Positions 43,759 through 55,200 of a stretch of 64,000 nucleotides of DNA are shown one piece after another; the first letter of the stretch is position 1; each line of letters starts with the position of its first letter. Made by a program: the position numbers and the translations under genes. Source of the stretch: Taxawa tesnikishii (nom. ined.) (taxonomy: Eukaryota > Ascomycota > Dothideomycetes > Dothideales); NCBI GenBank assembly GCA_030247885.1, contig JAPDRO010000025.1:186001-250000 (forward strand). The letters run 5' to 3'. The notes under the pieces were generated by a model that was not told the origin of the DNA, made no database searches, and saw nothing but the letters and a program-made list of their open reading frames with translations.

Positions 43759-45798
43759 CTAGATGAGCGGCAGCTTGACGTCCTGAACGCCCCTCTTGAC
43801 CACGTCCTGCAGTTTCCACCTTGGAGGAGTGAGGACGAGGTGCTTGCCCTTCTCCATCGCCTTCAGGTTCTTCTGCTCCTCGGCGTTGGTCAAACCGTCG
43901 GGGATGGGTTCGCGGCCGCCGGCGATGCCGCTGCTGAACTTGAGTTGCAGGATATCCCCGACTTGGTCGCAAGCGGCCAGGAGTCTGTCCAGATCGTCCT
44001 TGGTGTGAGCGGCGGAGACGCAGAAGCGGGCGCGGGAGGTGATGAGGGGCGTAGCGGGGTAGCCGACGACGACGACGGAGATCTTGCGCTTGAGCATCTC
44101 GTGTGAGAAGGCGGGGATCTTGGCCGGGTTGTACAGCATGACCGGGATGATTGGCGAGTCGTCGTGGCCGTAGACGATGAAGCCCAAACGCTTCAATCCC
44201 AGGCGGAGGTAGCGGGAGTTGAATGCGAGACGCTCCAGACGCTCCTGGCCCTGGCCTGGAACAAGGTCGCCAGTGATGATCTTGAGGGCGCTTTGGATCT
44301 GGACCAGAACTGGTGGGGAGGGCGTTTCACCGAAGATGGTACCGGCGTTTGTCACGCGGAGCTTGTCGATGATCCACTTGTCGCCCGCAACATAACCGCC
44401 GTTGGCGCCGAAAGACTTGGTCAGAGTACCCATGAGAATGTCAACGTTGGAGGGATCGATTCCGAAGTAGTCGCAAACACCCTTGCCGTGGGGTCCGAGA
44501 GCGCCGATGGAGTGAGCTTCATCAACGAAAAGAGCAAACTTGTACTTCTTCTTGAGTTCGACAAGACCTGGCAGATTGCACATTGTGCCTTCCATGGAAT
44601 ATAGTCCTTCGACCGAGACCAGAATCTTCTTCCAGGGCCGGTGGGTGCGTGGCTGACCTTGCGAGATGCGTTCGCGGAGGACGCGTTCGAGAGACTCCAT
44701 GTCGTTGTGCTTGAAAAGGTCGATCATTGCACCTGACAATCTGGCGCCGAAACGAATGGATGCGTGGTTGAGTTCGTCCGAAATGATCAAGCTGCCCTTT
44801 CCAACCAGTGCTGGGAAAGCCGTCGCATTGGTCACGTAGCCCATGGAGAAGATCATGGCCGACTCCTTTCCGACAAATCTGGCGATTTGATCCTCGACGT
44901 CAAGGTGAAGATCCGAAGTACCAACGTCGCCTCTGGAGCTAGCAAAGCTCACACCATACCTCTTCGTCGCGGCCTCCACGGCATCAGCACACTCTCCCTC
45001 TGCCTGAGCGAATCCCAAGTAGTTGTAGGAGCTCATGTTCAGCGTCTCGGTTGTGGTTCCAGTAAGCTTGAAACTCAGGTTGAAGTCGTCCGAGGTCCGG
45101 TCAAGCAGAGTGATGAATCTACCAGGAACGCCAGTGACTGGCCGGCGGAAGCAGTCATTGATGCGAAGCTGCAACCTCCGAGTGTAGAAGTTATCAAAAT
45201 CACTGTTCAGCGGCGCGTATCCGTCTCTTTCCCGCAAGTGCCGGTACTGTTCCTGCTTGAAGCGCTTGCCGAAGAAATCGCGAACATGGCCAAAAGCGAT
45301 CAGGATCAGGTAGCTGATGTAAGTCGTCAGGACGAAATAGTAGGGTGGTTCGTCTTCGATTGGTGTGGGAAACTCAGGCCCAACGAAGCGGCTGGAGTAC
45401 CTGTGCTCTTGCGATCCAATGGGCCCGAATGCTGCATTTGCCTTCTGCTGTCTGCGGACCTCTTCAGGAGACGGTGGTTGGAAAAGTGTCATCGGACCTT
45501 GTGGTTTCGATTTCTCGCCCGTAGCAGTAGTCAGATTGATTGTCGGCAGCGAAAGAGTGGCAGCGTTGATTTTCGGCGACGGCTGTCCAAACGTCGGTGG
45601 AAGAGGTGCGGTGGACTGTAGAGACGCCGGGTCTGCGGAACGAGATCTAGGAGAGGTGGAGAAGAAGGTAGAGATACGCTTGTTCGCTCTCTGTCCGGCT
45701 GGTTTTTGGATGTTGATTGGGGCTTTCTCGTTCAGCGCTTCGGTAGGGGCAGGGGCGGAAGGAGAGGGAGACGAGGCGAATGGGATGCGTATAGGCAT
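43759..45798 (-). CDS. lcb2: Serine palmitoyltransferase subunit 2 (Lcb2)
   Basis: PLP-dependent catalytic subunit that condenses serine with palmitoyl-CoA, the first step of sphingolipid synthesis, in the ER membrane with Lcb1. Intronless, 679 residues, longer than yeast Lcb2 (561), because the first 115 or so residues are an added Ser/Pro-rich tail (ISTFFSTSPRSRSADPAS). A membrane segment follows (FVLTTYISYLILIAFGHV). The catalytic fold shows MSSYNYLGFA, GTSDLHLDVEDQIARFVG, SDELNHASIRFGARLSGA, ILVSVEGLYSMEGTM and VDEAHSIGALGPHGKG. The PLP lysine motif is GTLTKSFGANGGYVAG. The family-typical C-terminal RFCVSAAHTKDDLDRLL is present. The frame is fully open. Confidence 0.96.
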   Translation of the reverse strand: MPIRIPFASSPSPSAPAPTEALNEKAPINIQKPAGQRANKRISTFFSTSPRSRSADPASLQSTAPLPPTFGQPSPKINAATLSLPTINLTTATGEKSKPQGPMTLFQPPSPEEVRRQQKANAAFGPIGSQEHRYSSRFVGPEFPTPIEDEPPYYFVLTTYISYLILIAFGHVRDFFGKRFKQEQYRHLRERDGYAPLNSDFDNFYTRRLQLRINDCFRRPVTGVPGRFITLLDRTSDDFNLSFKLTGTTTETLNMSSYNYLGFAQAEGECADAVEAATKRYGVSFASSRGDVGTSDLHLDVEDQIARFVGKESAMIFSMGYVTNATAFPALVGKGSLIISDELNHASIRFGARLSGAMIDLFKHNDMESLERVLRERISQGQPRTHRPWKKILVSVEGLYSMEGTMCNLPGLVELKKKYKFALFVDEAHSIGALGPHGKGVCDYFGIDPSNVDILMGTLTKSFGANGGYVAGDKWIIDKLRVTNAGTIFGETPSPPVLVQIQSALKIITGDLVPGQGQERLERLAFNSRYLRLGLKRLGFIVYGHDDSPIIPVMLYNPAKIPAFSHEMLKRKISVVVVGYPATPLITSRARFCVSAAHTKDDLDRLLAACDQVGDILQLKFSSGIAGGREPIPDGLTNAEEQKNLKAMEKGKHLVLTPPRWKLQDVVKRGVQDVKLPLI

Positions 45799-47270
45799 GG
45801 CTGAATATGCGCCTCTGCGATTAAATTATTACGATTAGTTTCTGTATCTCCAATGTAGGCAATGTGTGGTGGGAAGGCGTTGTTGTGCGAAGGTGAGAAG
45901 ACCGGCAATGGCTGGAGAGAGAGAGCAAAATAGATGATGTAAGGCTGGGGTGGCTTTGTTTTGCTTTGCTTTGCGTCGCTCTGTCGAAGTTCTCTGCGTC
46001 GCGCGCCTGCGCTATTTTTCGATGCCGTAGCGTTCCGGCCGATGCCGCAGGTACAATCAACAAATGAAGCAATGATCGTCGCACTGCAGATTCGACTCCT
46101 GAACAGCAGCAGGGGTTGGAGATGATGCCGTCTGCGTGCCCTCTGAAGCAGACTCAGGGACGGTCGTGGTCCTTGTTATTGTTGTTGTTGTCGGAGGTCG
46201 AGTAGGCGGATGACAAGAGTCGGGACGAGACGAGACGAGACGGTCCCGGGGAGCACAAGTAAATAAGGAAGAAATTGGCCGGCTTACCCAGTTGTGCAAT
46301 CTCACAGCTGCTCACACGTGCGCGTCGCGTATGGCAGCCAATGACTTGTCGCGCTGGACGAGATGCAGCGACGTACCCGACCAGGATGGGTTCCGCCGTT
46401 CCCGGTTCGCTTCTTGGGCTGCGGTGCTGCGATGCAAGGCGAACGTCTGCGCAGGTCTTGGAGAGGAAAGTCGCAGAAAAGCGAGAAGAGTTGCGGATCG
46501 ATAGGAGGGAAGGATTGTTGTGCGCCGCAGGATAGGATAAGTTAGGAACAGACTCGACTCGACCATCGGGAACCAACCTTCCCGCCGCTCCGTCCAAATT
46601 GATGGTAATTTCGAAGCAAAGCCCCTTTTTCACAACGACAGCCTAGGGCTGACCCGCCGCTATCCCGATAAGCATTCAACGTCTATCAACAAACAAGCCA
46701 TCTGAACACAGTCTGTCTCGATAAAATATATCTTGTCTGCCTGCGACCGATTGATGCTCTGACTCTATCCAGGAAAAGTACAGTTCGTCAACGCCACATC
46801 AAGCAGACGTTTAACTCGTCCACACCCACCCTCAGGAAGCGCACGCAGAGACACAGTGACAAATCCACCTACCGCTTAGCTAATATAAATCAAAAGGGTC
46901 GAAATTGTTCCGGGACCGGTCATCGTCAAATCAAAAGAGTACGAGCTAAGCTCCAGTACTATACATCCGTAAGCAGTGTAGGCCCTCCCTTGTACACTAT
47001 CCACCACTCCCCTACTCCAGGCATCCATAACCACTCCCCAACCAGACCCACCCTACTTTCCAGGGGAAAAAAACACACAAAATATCATCAACGCTCGCAA
47101 CACAAGATTCGTGACAGCCGTTCAATTGCTCCTCATGCCAAACTTTCCTCCTTCGACGACTCAGAACGTATCACCAATGTCGCCGTCATCCGTCCATCCT
47201 GCCTCGCTGCCCTCGACTCCCGTCGTGGCCTCCTCGACAATCATCTGACGCTGCGGGGATCCCACCGTCC
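45799..47270. other. Intergenic, no gene seen
   Basis: Promoter side of lcb2 and 3' flank of ase1. It contains GTT-rich and GAGAC-rich simple repeats near 46170-46240. A 159-codon minus frame (46154-46633) is repeat-driven and lacks domains. Confidence 0.55.
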
Positions 47271-49769
47271 TCAGCCCTCCCCGTAGCCCTTCGCACGCTT
47301 CCCCGCGCCGAGCGACTGAGCGGGAGCATCGTAGCCGCCTTCGGGCGTTCCGCGCTTGTTCGCTCGCATCCGGGCATAGTAAGCGTCGCGTGCGTCGGGC
47401 TCATCCTCGACGTCCGAGCCATCGGTATACGTTTCCCAGTTTTCGGATCCGGACACCGTCGATGCTGCTGCGGAGCGCGATGTCATGACGGAGGAAGTGT
47501 TGGACGTTTGCCGCGAGATTGGCGGTGGTGCTGAGGGGTAGTCGTGACGTGAGTATTGGTGGTGGTGTAGCACGGAGCCCGGACGCGAGAAGCTGGACGC
47601 GGTGGAAGAGGAAGGGTAACCACGCTGGTACTTGTTGTCGTCGTAAACGTCTTCTGGCTCCATCTGCCGGATGATGCTCGCGCTGCGATCACCCCCATAT
47701 CCAGTGCGTTGGTAGGCGTGGGTGTAGGCGGAGGCTGTTCGAAGAAGTCCTTGATTTTTGGCGGGGGTACGCGTGGTGGACCCATGCGGCCGCGAATAGT
47801 ACTGTTGAAGTCCTCCTTGCCGGTTACTGTGCCACCGAGCCGTGACTTACGCTCAGGAGAGTTGTTGCCGTGCGGCATGCTGCTCAAGGGAACCCTGGAA
47901 GGAATCTTCGACGGGCTGATAGGGATGCCGGATCTGTGCGCTGATACGGATGATCCTAGCATGGACGTGTTGTTACTTGCTGCTGACGAAGGACCCATGA
48001 CAGAGGAGGACAAGGGATTGCGATTCAATGTTGCTGCAGGAGTTTTTGGTCTGGCTGGCGGAGGACCTCGGAGAGTTCCGGCGCGACTGGCTGATGGTGC
48101 TGTCTTGACGGACGCCGTCTTCGCGGCCGGCGGTGGGTTGCAAGGCGTCTTCGCCCGAGGTGGCGCTGCTCGCGAAGCTGGGATCGGAGCTGACGCTGCC
48201 AACTCGTCGAGGTATCTATGTCCGTGGACGAGGAACGGCCGGCCGTATTCGTCTTCCCAGTTTTCGAGGATCTTCCGCAGATCCACTTCCACTTTCGGAA
48301 GTTCCTTAGCAATGCGTTTCCGCATCTTCTCTTCACGTAGCAGACGGGTTGGATCGCGCTTCTCGCCCTTCTGACCACGCATCATCAATCGGGAAGCGTC
48401 TTGCGAGGAGGCGGTCAGATCGTCGCGATCTTTGATGAGAGACCTGTGCTTGTCGATCATAGCCAAGGTTGGAGCACGCTGCTCCTTGAGTGTTTCCAAA
48501 CGCGCAATCTCGGCCTCGTGAGCGGACAGTAACGCGTCGGAGTACACATCTAATCATGTTAGCATAACCCCAACTTTCAAACTTTCGCTCAGAACTTACC
48601 AGAAAAGGCTGGAGTGAAATCAAGCATCTCTTCCTCGGAGAAGTAGAGACTGTCCCAAAGCTCCTGGAGCTTGAAACGAGCGTCTTCCACGAAAAGATGT
48701 AGGTTTTGGCGCTTGAGCTCATTGAGTCGGCTGAGCTCGTCCTCAAATTCATTGATGGTCCTTAGACCACAGCCGCGGTTGCTGGTCAAAAAGTTCTTGC
48801 GATCCGACTCTTCCACTCCTAGCTTGTCCCAGAGGCCCTCGACCTTGACTTTGAGCTCTTTCAACCTCCTTTCTCTTCCATTCCTCTCATCAATCAGCTT
48901 GTCGCGCTTCGCTTGCAAACGCTTCAAGTCGTCTTGATGTAACCCCAGCTGCTCCGGCGCATTCCTTGCGTGCTTCACAATCTGGCTATCGACCTGCGCT
49001 TGCGGTGTTCCAAGTTCTGCCCAAAGTTTGATGATCTCGTCTGCTAAGGTTGTGACTGTGACGACGCGCTTGCTGTACTCTTCGTAAACGCGACTGAATT
49101 CCTCGTCCAGCGCCGCAACGTATGTGGGTGACAGGTCGAACGTCGGAGATATCTTGGTGTTAGGAGATGTGGGTGGGAGCTTGACCCTGACGAAAGACGA
49201 CTCGAGATGAGATGCGTACGATTGAAGTGCTTCGACAAGTTCTGTGACCATGTCAATAAACTGTTCCCTGCAGGATGCAGCTCAACCTACTCTTGACTTG
49301 TTCGTAGCGCTCACGATGCAGCTTGCTTATAGTGTGGTGTTTCTCTTTCAGAGCCTGCAAGCACTCCAGAAGAGGGTATGTGATTTTCAGTTCTGCATCC
49401 GGGGCATCGTAATCATCTCTTGCTTTTGTATCGTCAAGGGAAGCTTCCATCTGTCGAATGGTCCTGACCAAGCGTTGTGCTTCTTCTGTGAGCTTGTGCT
49501 TCTCTCTATTGTCCATGTCAGCGTAGTCTGGCCGTCGCGCTGTCTGGGTACATACGTCGCAACAAGTTTGAGCTGATTGTGGAGTGTTTCCGACAGCGCA
49601 GAGAACAGCTGAGAATGGTCAGTCCTGATCCATAGGCGCAGCAGAAAAGCGTGCGCACCTCCGATTCCCGCGAGTCTCTTTCATGGCTCGGAACACCGAT
49701 CTCGTCAAAGTAGCCGTGCAGCTGATTGATGATTGTGGTGACCTGCTGTGAGAGGTAGCTGGTGTCCAT
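47271..49769 (-). CDS. ase1: Ase1/PRC1 microtubule-bundling protein, apparent frameshift near the 3' end
   Basis: Cross-links antiparallel microtubules at the spindle midzone and supports cytokinesis. Five exons: 49769-49659, 49608-49556, 49505-49291, 49241-48600 and 48549-47271, 766 residues after correction. The N-terminal dimerising coiled coil has EKHKLTEEAQRLVRTIRQME, followed by spectrin-like repeats. The microtubule-binding core shows IIKLWAELGTPQAQ, VEGLWDKLGVEESDR and KFKLQELWDSLYFSEEE-like segments. A long basic Ser/Pro tail (SPSKIPSRVPLSSMPHGNNSPERKSR) follows, with several S/T-P sites, consistent with Cdk control known for the family. The frame breaks at the five-C run 47692-47696 (plus strand). 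One more base joins the tail to SIIRQMEPEDVYDD and the ending at 47271. Confidence 0.93.
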
Positions 49770-52287
49770 GTTCTCAGGCTGCCAGCAGCTTTCGTTGCGA
49801 ACTCAGGATACCATGCAACCAATGTCGATCGGTAGTTGACAAGTCTAGCGAGGAATGCGGGATAAGGCTTAGCAGAATGGCGCAAATTCCGGAGCGAGTG
49901 AGATGCGGTAAGCGCGCTACAGGATGAGAAGCTGCGGTGTCTGCTGGCCGGCAGTGCTTTGCAGAATGGATTGTTGTCTGGAGTTTACGACGTGTATATC
50001 ACTCAACGGTGTGTATTTCTTGACAAAGTTCTGGTCGCGACCGTGAGATGCGGAGACTGAATCCACTTTGTTTGCCAAGCGCTGTTGGTTAGGCAACAGT
50101 GGGTCTGACCGCAGAACTTATCCTGGCCTGCGCGTCATATCAGATCGACAGCGCAGATGGCTTGCACCGTTGCTTACTTGCAATTGGCCTCTATCTTTGC
50201 AATTCATGTACAAAAAGGTACAACACGCACTGGAGAAGCAAAAGCGTATACCATTGATGTATACGGTATTGTGCAGACTCACTGCAAGCTGGTTGGAAGA
50301 GGGGACGCTGAGCTGTTTCGTTGCTCGTCGCTAGCATTGACCATTATTACATTACAGGCTCAAGTCTTCGGTGCGGGACCCAGCATGTGCACGTCGGCTC
50401 CGGAGCTTGACATGCAAGTAGACGGAGGAAGGCTGGTAGCACTCAACAACGCCCAAGCAGTTGTGAGCAAAATAGACAGTTGTTGTTGTTATTGTTGGGC
50501 AGAGTGCGTACAGACGGCTCGCCCCCACCCGCTTGTTTCGTGGCTGTTCCCGTCATGGAAGAAACGATTCCAACGAACTCTCACTGTTGTCCCTGCCTTC
50601 GTTAATCGATCTACTCACCGTGGCCGTCATCCTCGCGTGTTGCAGGTATCTTGTCGATTGTAGAGGCGTTGTACGTACAACGATCCGGCCGCAATGGATG
50701 TAGCGCCTGGTCAAGCCTTTTGCCGTTTCAACTCTCCGATGTGATGTGAAGCGCTGAACCGGCCGGGCTGTTTCTGGCCGTGTGGATCAGATCGGTATTC
50801 TGCTGCTGCCTCAGTGCCTCTTCAGAAGCCGGTCTTATCGCACTCGGCCTCGCCTGGAATACATACAGCACTTGTCTCTCGCGATGCTTATGAGTCGCTG
50901 GACTCCTCTCAGCTCGCTCTTGTACGGGCCCGTGCATCAGGGGGTTTAAAATTGCTGGTGAACCTTTCAGCTGCCACACTGCAAGCCTGAATGCGCCACA
51001 AAGCTACGCGCGCCCAATGTTCGTAGCTACCGAGCGGAACGATCACCTCATGTACTTCTTTCGGACTCTGACCAGCGCTACAGCGAACCAGGGCTTGCAC
51101 CGCCATATAGCATCTTGGCTGCCTGCACCGATGTTTCCAGAAACGGACACACTCATCCTAATGAGTGCGTGAACGCACGCGCTACTCGTACCCATGCAGG
51201 TGTTTCTATGTCGTGCCGAACCTATCTCGCTGCTGACATCAGGCCGGGACTTTGGTGATCCGCAATACGGCACACATCTCGTTCGTCAATCAGGGTCCAG
51301 ATGCGCGCTCGTTCGCTGCTAACTGTCACCTCACACCACACCGTTGAGCGTCTTCACACACGACTGCACCGCATCACCCATGGAAAACACACGCTGAGGT
51401 CAAGTCCAGCGGCGCCCCGCGTGCGTTTTTCGTGTTTGCCGGCACCGTCCCTGCAAGTTTTTGCCAGCGCAGAGTTGAGGCTCCACACTGTCGGTCTTGG
51501 CGGACGCAGGTACCCGTCGCAGGCTTCGATAGCCCTAGACTAGACCCATGGTTGTTCCATCTGCTGCTTTGCCTTGGTCCGCGGAACACTCGCTGCCCAC
51601 TTCACGGCCATCTGCGGCACTCCCGCGTCAATCCCTGATCTTCTCACTGAGCGTCCGCTTCCCCTGAGTGGAATTAGAAATTGGCGTGCGGGATCTGCTA
51701 CTCCGACACAAAGCTAGTCTCATTGCACGTGGAGAACCCTCACACGAGCACGCTACGCAAGCTGTCGACTATCGACAAGTGCTGGCATCGAAGCCTCCCA
51801 GACCGTTAGCCACGCCACTTGGTACATAGCGGCAGCTGGGCATCGGTTATCTCCTACCTCGTCGCCGAGTCAAAAGTCCGGTGGTGCACAGAGTTTGTGG
51901 TCTATTAATGGTCGCTGCAGCCAGCCGCAAGACGCTCAGTCTCAGAGAAACTGAGACTGGAAAGGCTAGTATGGTCTTGGACTCCACGGGTGGGCAGCAG
52001 CATGGACACTGTGTATGGCGGTTGCGGGTACGCTCCGCTCTACCAGAAGATAATCCTGGCCGAGACAATGGACCTGTGCCTGTAGCGGGCGCTATGGTAA
52101 TTGCGTAGGTGTGTTTTCTATGGTTCGTCTCGGTCGGAAAGTAGCCTGCAGCTCTAAGCTCTTGACACTATGCAGGAAACTTATAACGTCGTCGTCCCTG
52201 TGGGTATGTATCTGAGTGCCGTGTTTTTTCATCCCGTCGTTATACTTGCAGCCATTCTTTTGCGTCACTCATTTCAACAACTTTGCC
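49770..52287. other. 2.5 kb gene-free gap
   Basis: The longest gap in the window, upstream of ase1 and of the membrane synthetase. The longest frame (50157-50663, 168 codons, ATG) has no domain and no codon bias. A TTG-rich patch sits near 50480. No terminal repeats or tRNA seen. Both divergent promoters must be here. Confidence 0.55.
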
Positions 52288-55200
52288 ATGGACCACCTTC
52301 AGGTCCAGGGCCTACACGTTCCTTTCTCCTTCCCACTGTCCCTACCTCAGAACGACCGGGTGGCATATCTGCGTCGTGTCGACTTCGCTGTTAACCAATT
52401 AAGCAACAACAAGGCAACCCTACTTGCATCAATACCATTGACTGAGCAGCCATCATCAGCACCTTTGTCTGTTCTCTCCGCAGTTCTTGCTGCTGTTCCT
52501 GGTCCTTGGCCTATCTTTGATCTGCTATGTTGCTACGCCCGCCTTTGGAAACACCTCCCGGAGGCTGCCAAGAGCGGCAAGTCTTCCAACGATCTGCCAC
52601 TGCTCGAGCAGGTATCGAATCAGATCAGAGCCACATACACCGACCTTGCTTCATTGTTCCCATCAAACGACAGACCAGCTATTCACGATGCCAACTCATC
52701 TTCAACCCTGTCTCACCGGGCTCTTTCTTCATTCCTCCGCACATTCCGCCTACCGGTGCCGCAGACCAACCGCGTTGTGGCGATCGCACTGCCAAATGGA
52801 CCCCTACTGGCTCTTGCACTTCTCGCTACGGCGACTTACTACACGGCTGCTCCGGTGTCGGTATCGAGTGGAGCTGAGCAGTTCCGCAACGATGTCTTGC
52901 AGTCAGCAGCCAAGGTCATCCTTGCCACGCCTGCGGATGTTTCTCGCCTCGGTTTAAGAGAATCTTGGGTCCTATACCATGGCATAGAAGTGGTACTGTT
53001 GGAAAGCAACCAGAGCCTCACCTTCAATATGAACCGCATTGACGGTGGAAGACTCACCATTCAGGACAATCACACGCCTAATGCCGCCAACGATGTCGGG
53101 TTGATTCTTTTCACTTCCGGTACTTCGGGTACGAAGAAGGTTGTACCAATGAGTGTGCACTCAATCTTGTCCGGAGTTTCCTTTGTCATTGAATCATGGG
53201 GATTGTCAGAGGATGATGTGTGCTTGAACATGATGCCGCTCTTCCGTAAGCAGTTTTCATCCCATATTCACTCTGGCTTTGCTGACCTGTGCAGATGTTG
53301 GCGGAATCGTCCGGAATCTCTTCGCGCCCATCCTTGCCGGCGGGTCGACCGTTTGCTGCCCGGCTTTCGATCCGAACCTTTTCTGGGATGTAGTGGAAGA
53401 CAAGCAACCAACGTGGTACTATGCGTCCCCGACGATGCACTCCGCAATCCTCGAAGAAGGGCAGAACCGTCCTGAAGCCCTTGCCAAGAGCAACATACGC
53501 CTAATCTGCAACGCTGCTGGCGGTCTCCTTCCCTCTCTTGCATGCTCTCTGCGAGACACTTTCCACTGCATCGTCCTTCCTAGTTATGGTATGACCGAGT
53601 GCATGCCAATCTCGACACCGCCTCTGGATTATGAACTCGACCGACCGGGAACCTCAGGCATCAGTGTCGGTCCTGAGATGGCTATTCTAGATGGCAACGG
53701 ACAGCATCTTCTTCCACACAACGTTGGTCGGATCTCTGTTCGTGGTGCACCTGTTTTTGAGGGATACCTGAAAGGCTCAGGCGTCATTGACAAAAGCCCT
53801 TTCACAGATGACGGGTGGTTCGACACTGGTGATATGGGATACTTGGACCAAGACGGATACCTCTATGTTACTGGGAGGAGCAAAGAAGTCATCAATCGCG
53901 GAGGTGAACTCATCTCCCCTTTCGAAGTCGAAGAAGCCGTTGTGACTGCTGCAAGACGGGAAGGCTCTCCTACATATGGCCGTATCTCCGCTGCCCTTGC
54001 CTTCTCCATGCCACACAGCGTTCTTCAGGAAGTTGTCGGTCTCGCTGTGGTCACTCCACCCGGTAGTCATCGTGTTGACATTCAAGCGTTGCAAGACTCT
54101 GTCGCCGACTCCCTCAATCAGATCAAGTGGCCCGTCTTCCTAGTCTTCATGGATGCACTCCCAAAGAACAACAACAAGATAGTACGTATCAAGCTGGCGG
54201 AGCGTTTGGGTCTCAAGGATATATCTGATGAGACACCACCCTCGGAGCGTCATTACGAGGCCACATGCCCACCGCCAGATACCCCGCTGAGCAAGTCAAT
54301 TTCATGCTCTCCATGCCGTTACGATTCCAACCTTGTCATACGGACGATGGAAGACATCTTCGGGTCTGATGTCGAAGTCTTTGTGCGGCCTGCTGGAGAG
54401 GACCGAAGAGAGTCCGAGGCAATTATTGCGCCGCGTCCAAGTACAGCGACCACCATCGCCCCGGAGACTTTGGTTGAGCTCCAACGCAAAGTGGCTGCCG
54501 AGCTAGATTACTACATGGCTCCCAGGAAGTTCAGCTTTTTGATGAACCGCTGCCCCGAAGCGCCCGAGGCTCCATCGACTCGGCACAAGTGGACTCACTT
54601 CTGCAGGCAAAGCTTCCGAGTGGTCTTATCGATGACTCTTCAATGTCGCCGACCGAGAGTAAGATCGCACACATCTTCTCACAGATCCTTATATGCCCCT
54701 TGAGTAGTTTGTCCAGCGACTCCGATTTCTTCCAGATGGGCGGGGACAGTCTGCGAGCTGGCCGCCTGGTGTCTGAACTTCGTAAAGAGTTCAAGATCAG
54801 ACTGCCTATCGACTTGCTTTTCACTCATGGCAGAATTGAATCCTTGGCCCGCAACATCGACGAACGAGTCCAGGAGACGAGCAAAGAAGCGTCTGCGCCG
54901 TTCGTCGAGATACCCCTCGACAACCAAACCAACACAGTGACGTACAGCTCCACCAACCCCTTTCTGATGCTTCTCCAGCTTTTCCCTATCGCGCTTCTCT
55001 ATCCCATGAAGCGTGCTCTCACATGGACAATTTTCATGTACATGCTCACAGCGACTCAATCGTGGGCCACTACTCACACCCTGATCGGCCGCCTTGTGAA
55101 TTTGATCCTCTGCTTGGGTATTGGAAGAGCTATCACACGGCTCATCGTGCCTCTCGTTGGAATCTCACTGAAATGGATCATCATCGGGAGGATCAAGGAA

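Noticed and set aside
46154-46633. Minus-strand frame of 159 codons upstream of lcb2
   Set aside because: Ends in repeat-encoded Asn runs and has no recognisable feature.
50157-50663. ATG-started frame of 168 codons in the 2.5 kb gap
   Set aside because: No domain, signal, splice site or codon bias; length within what chance gives at this base composition.
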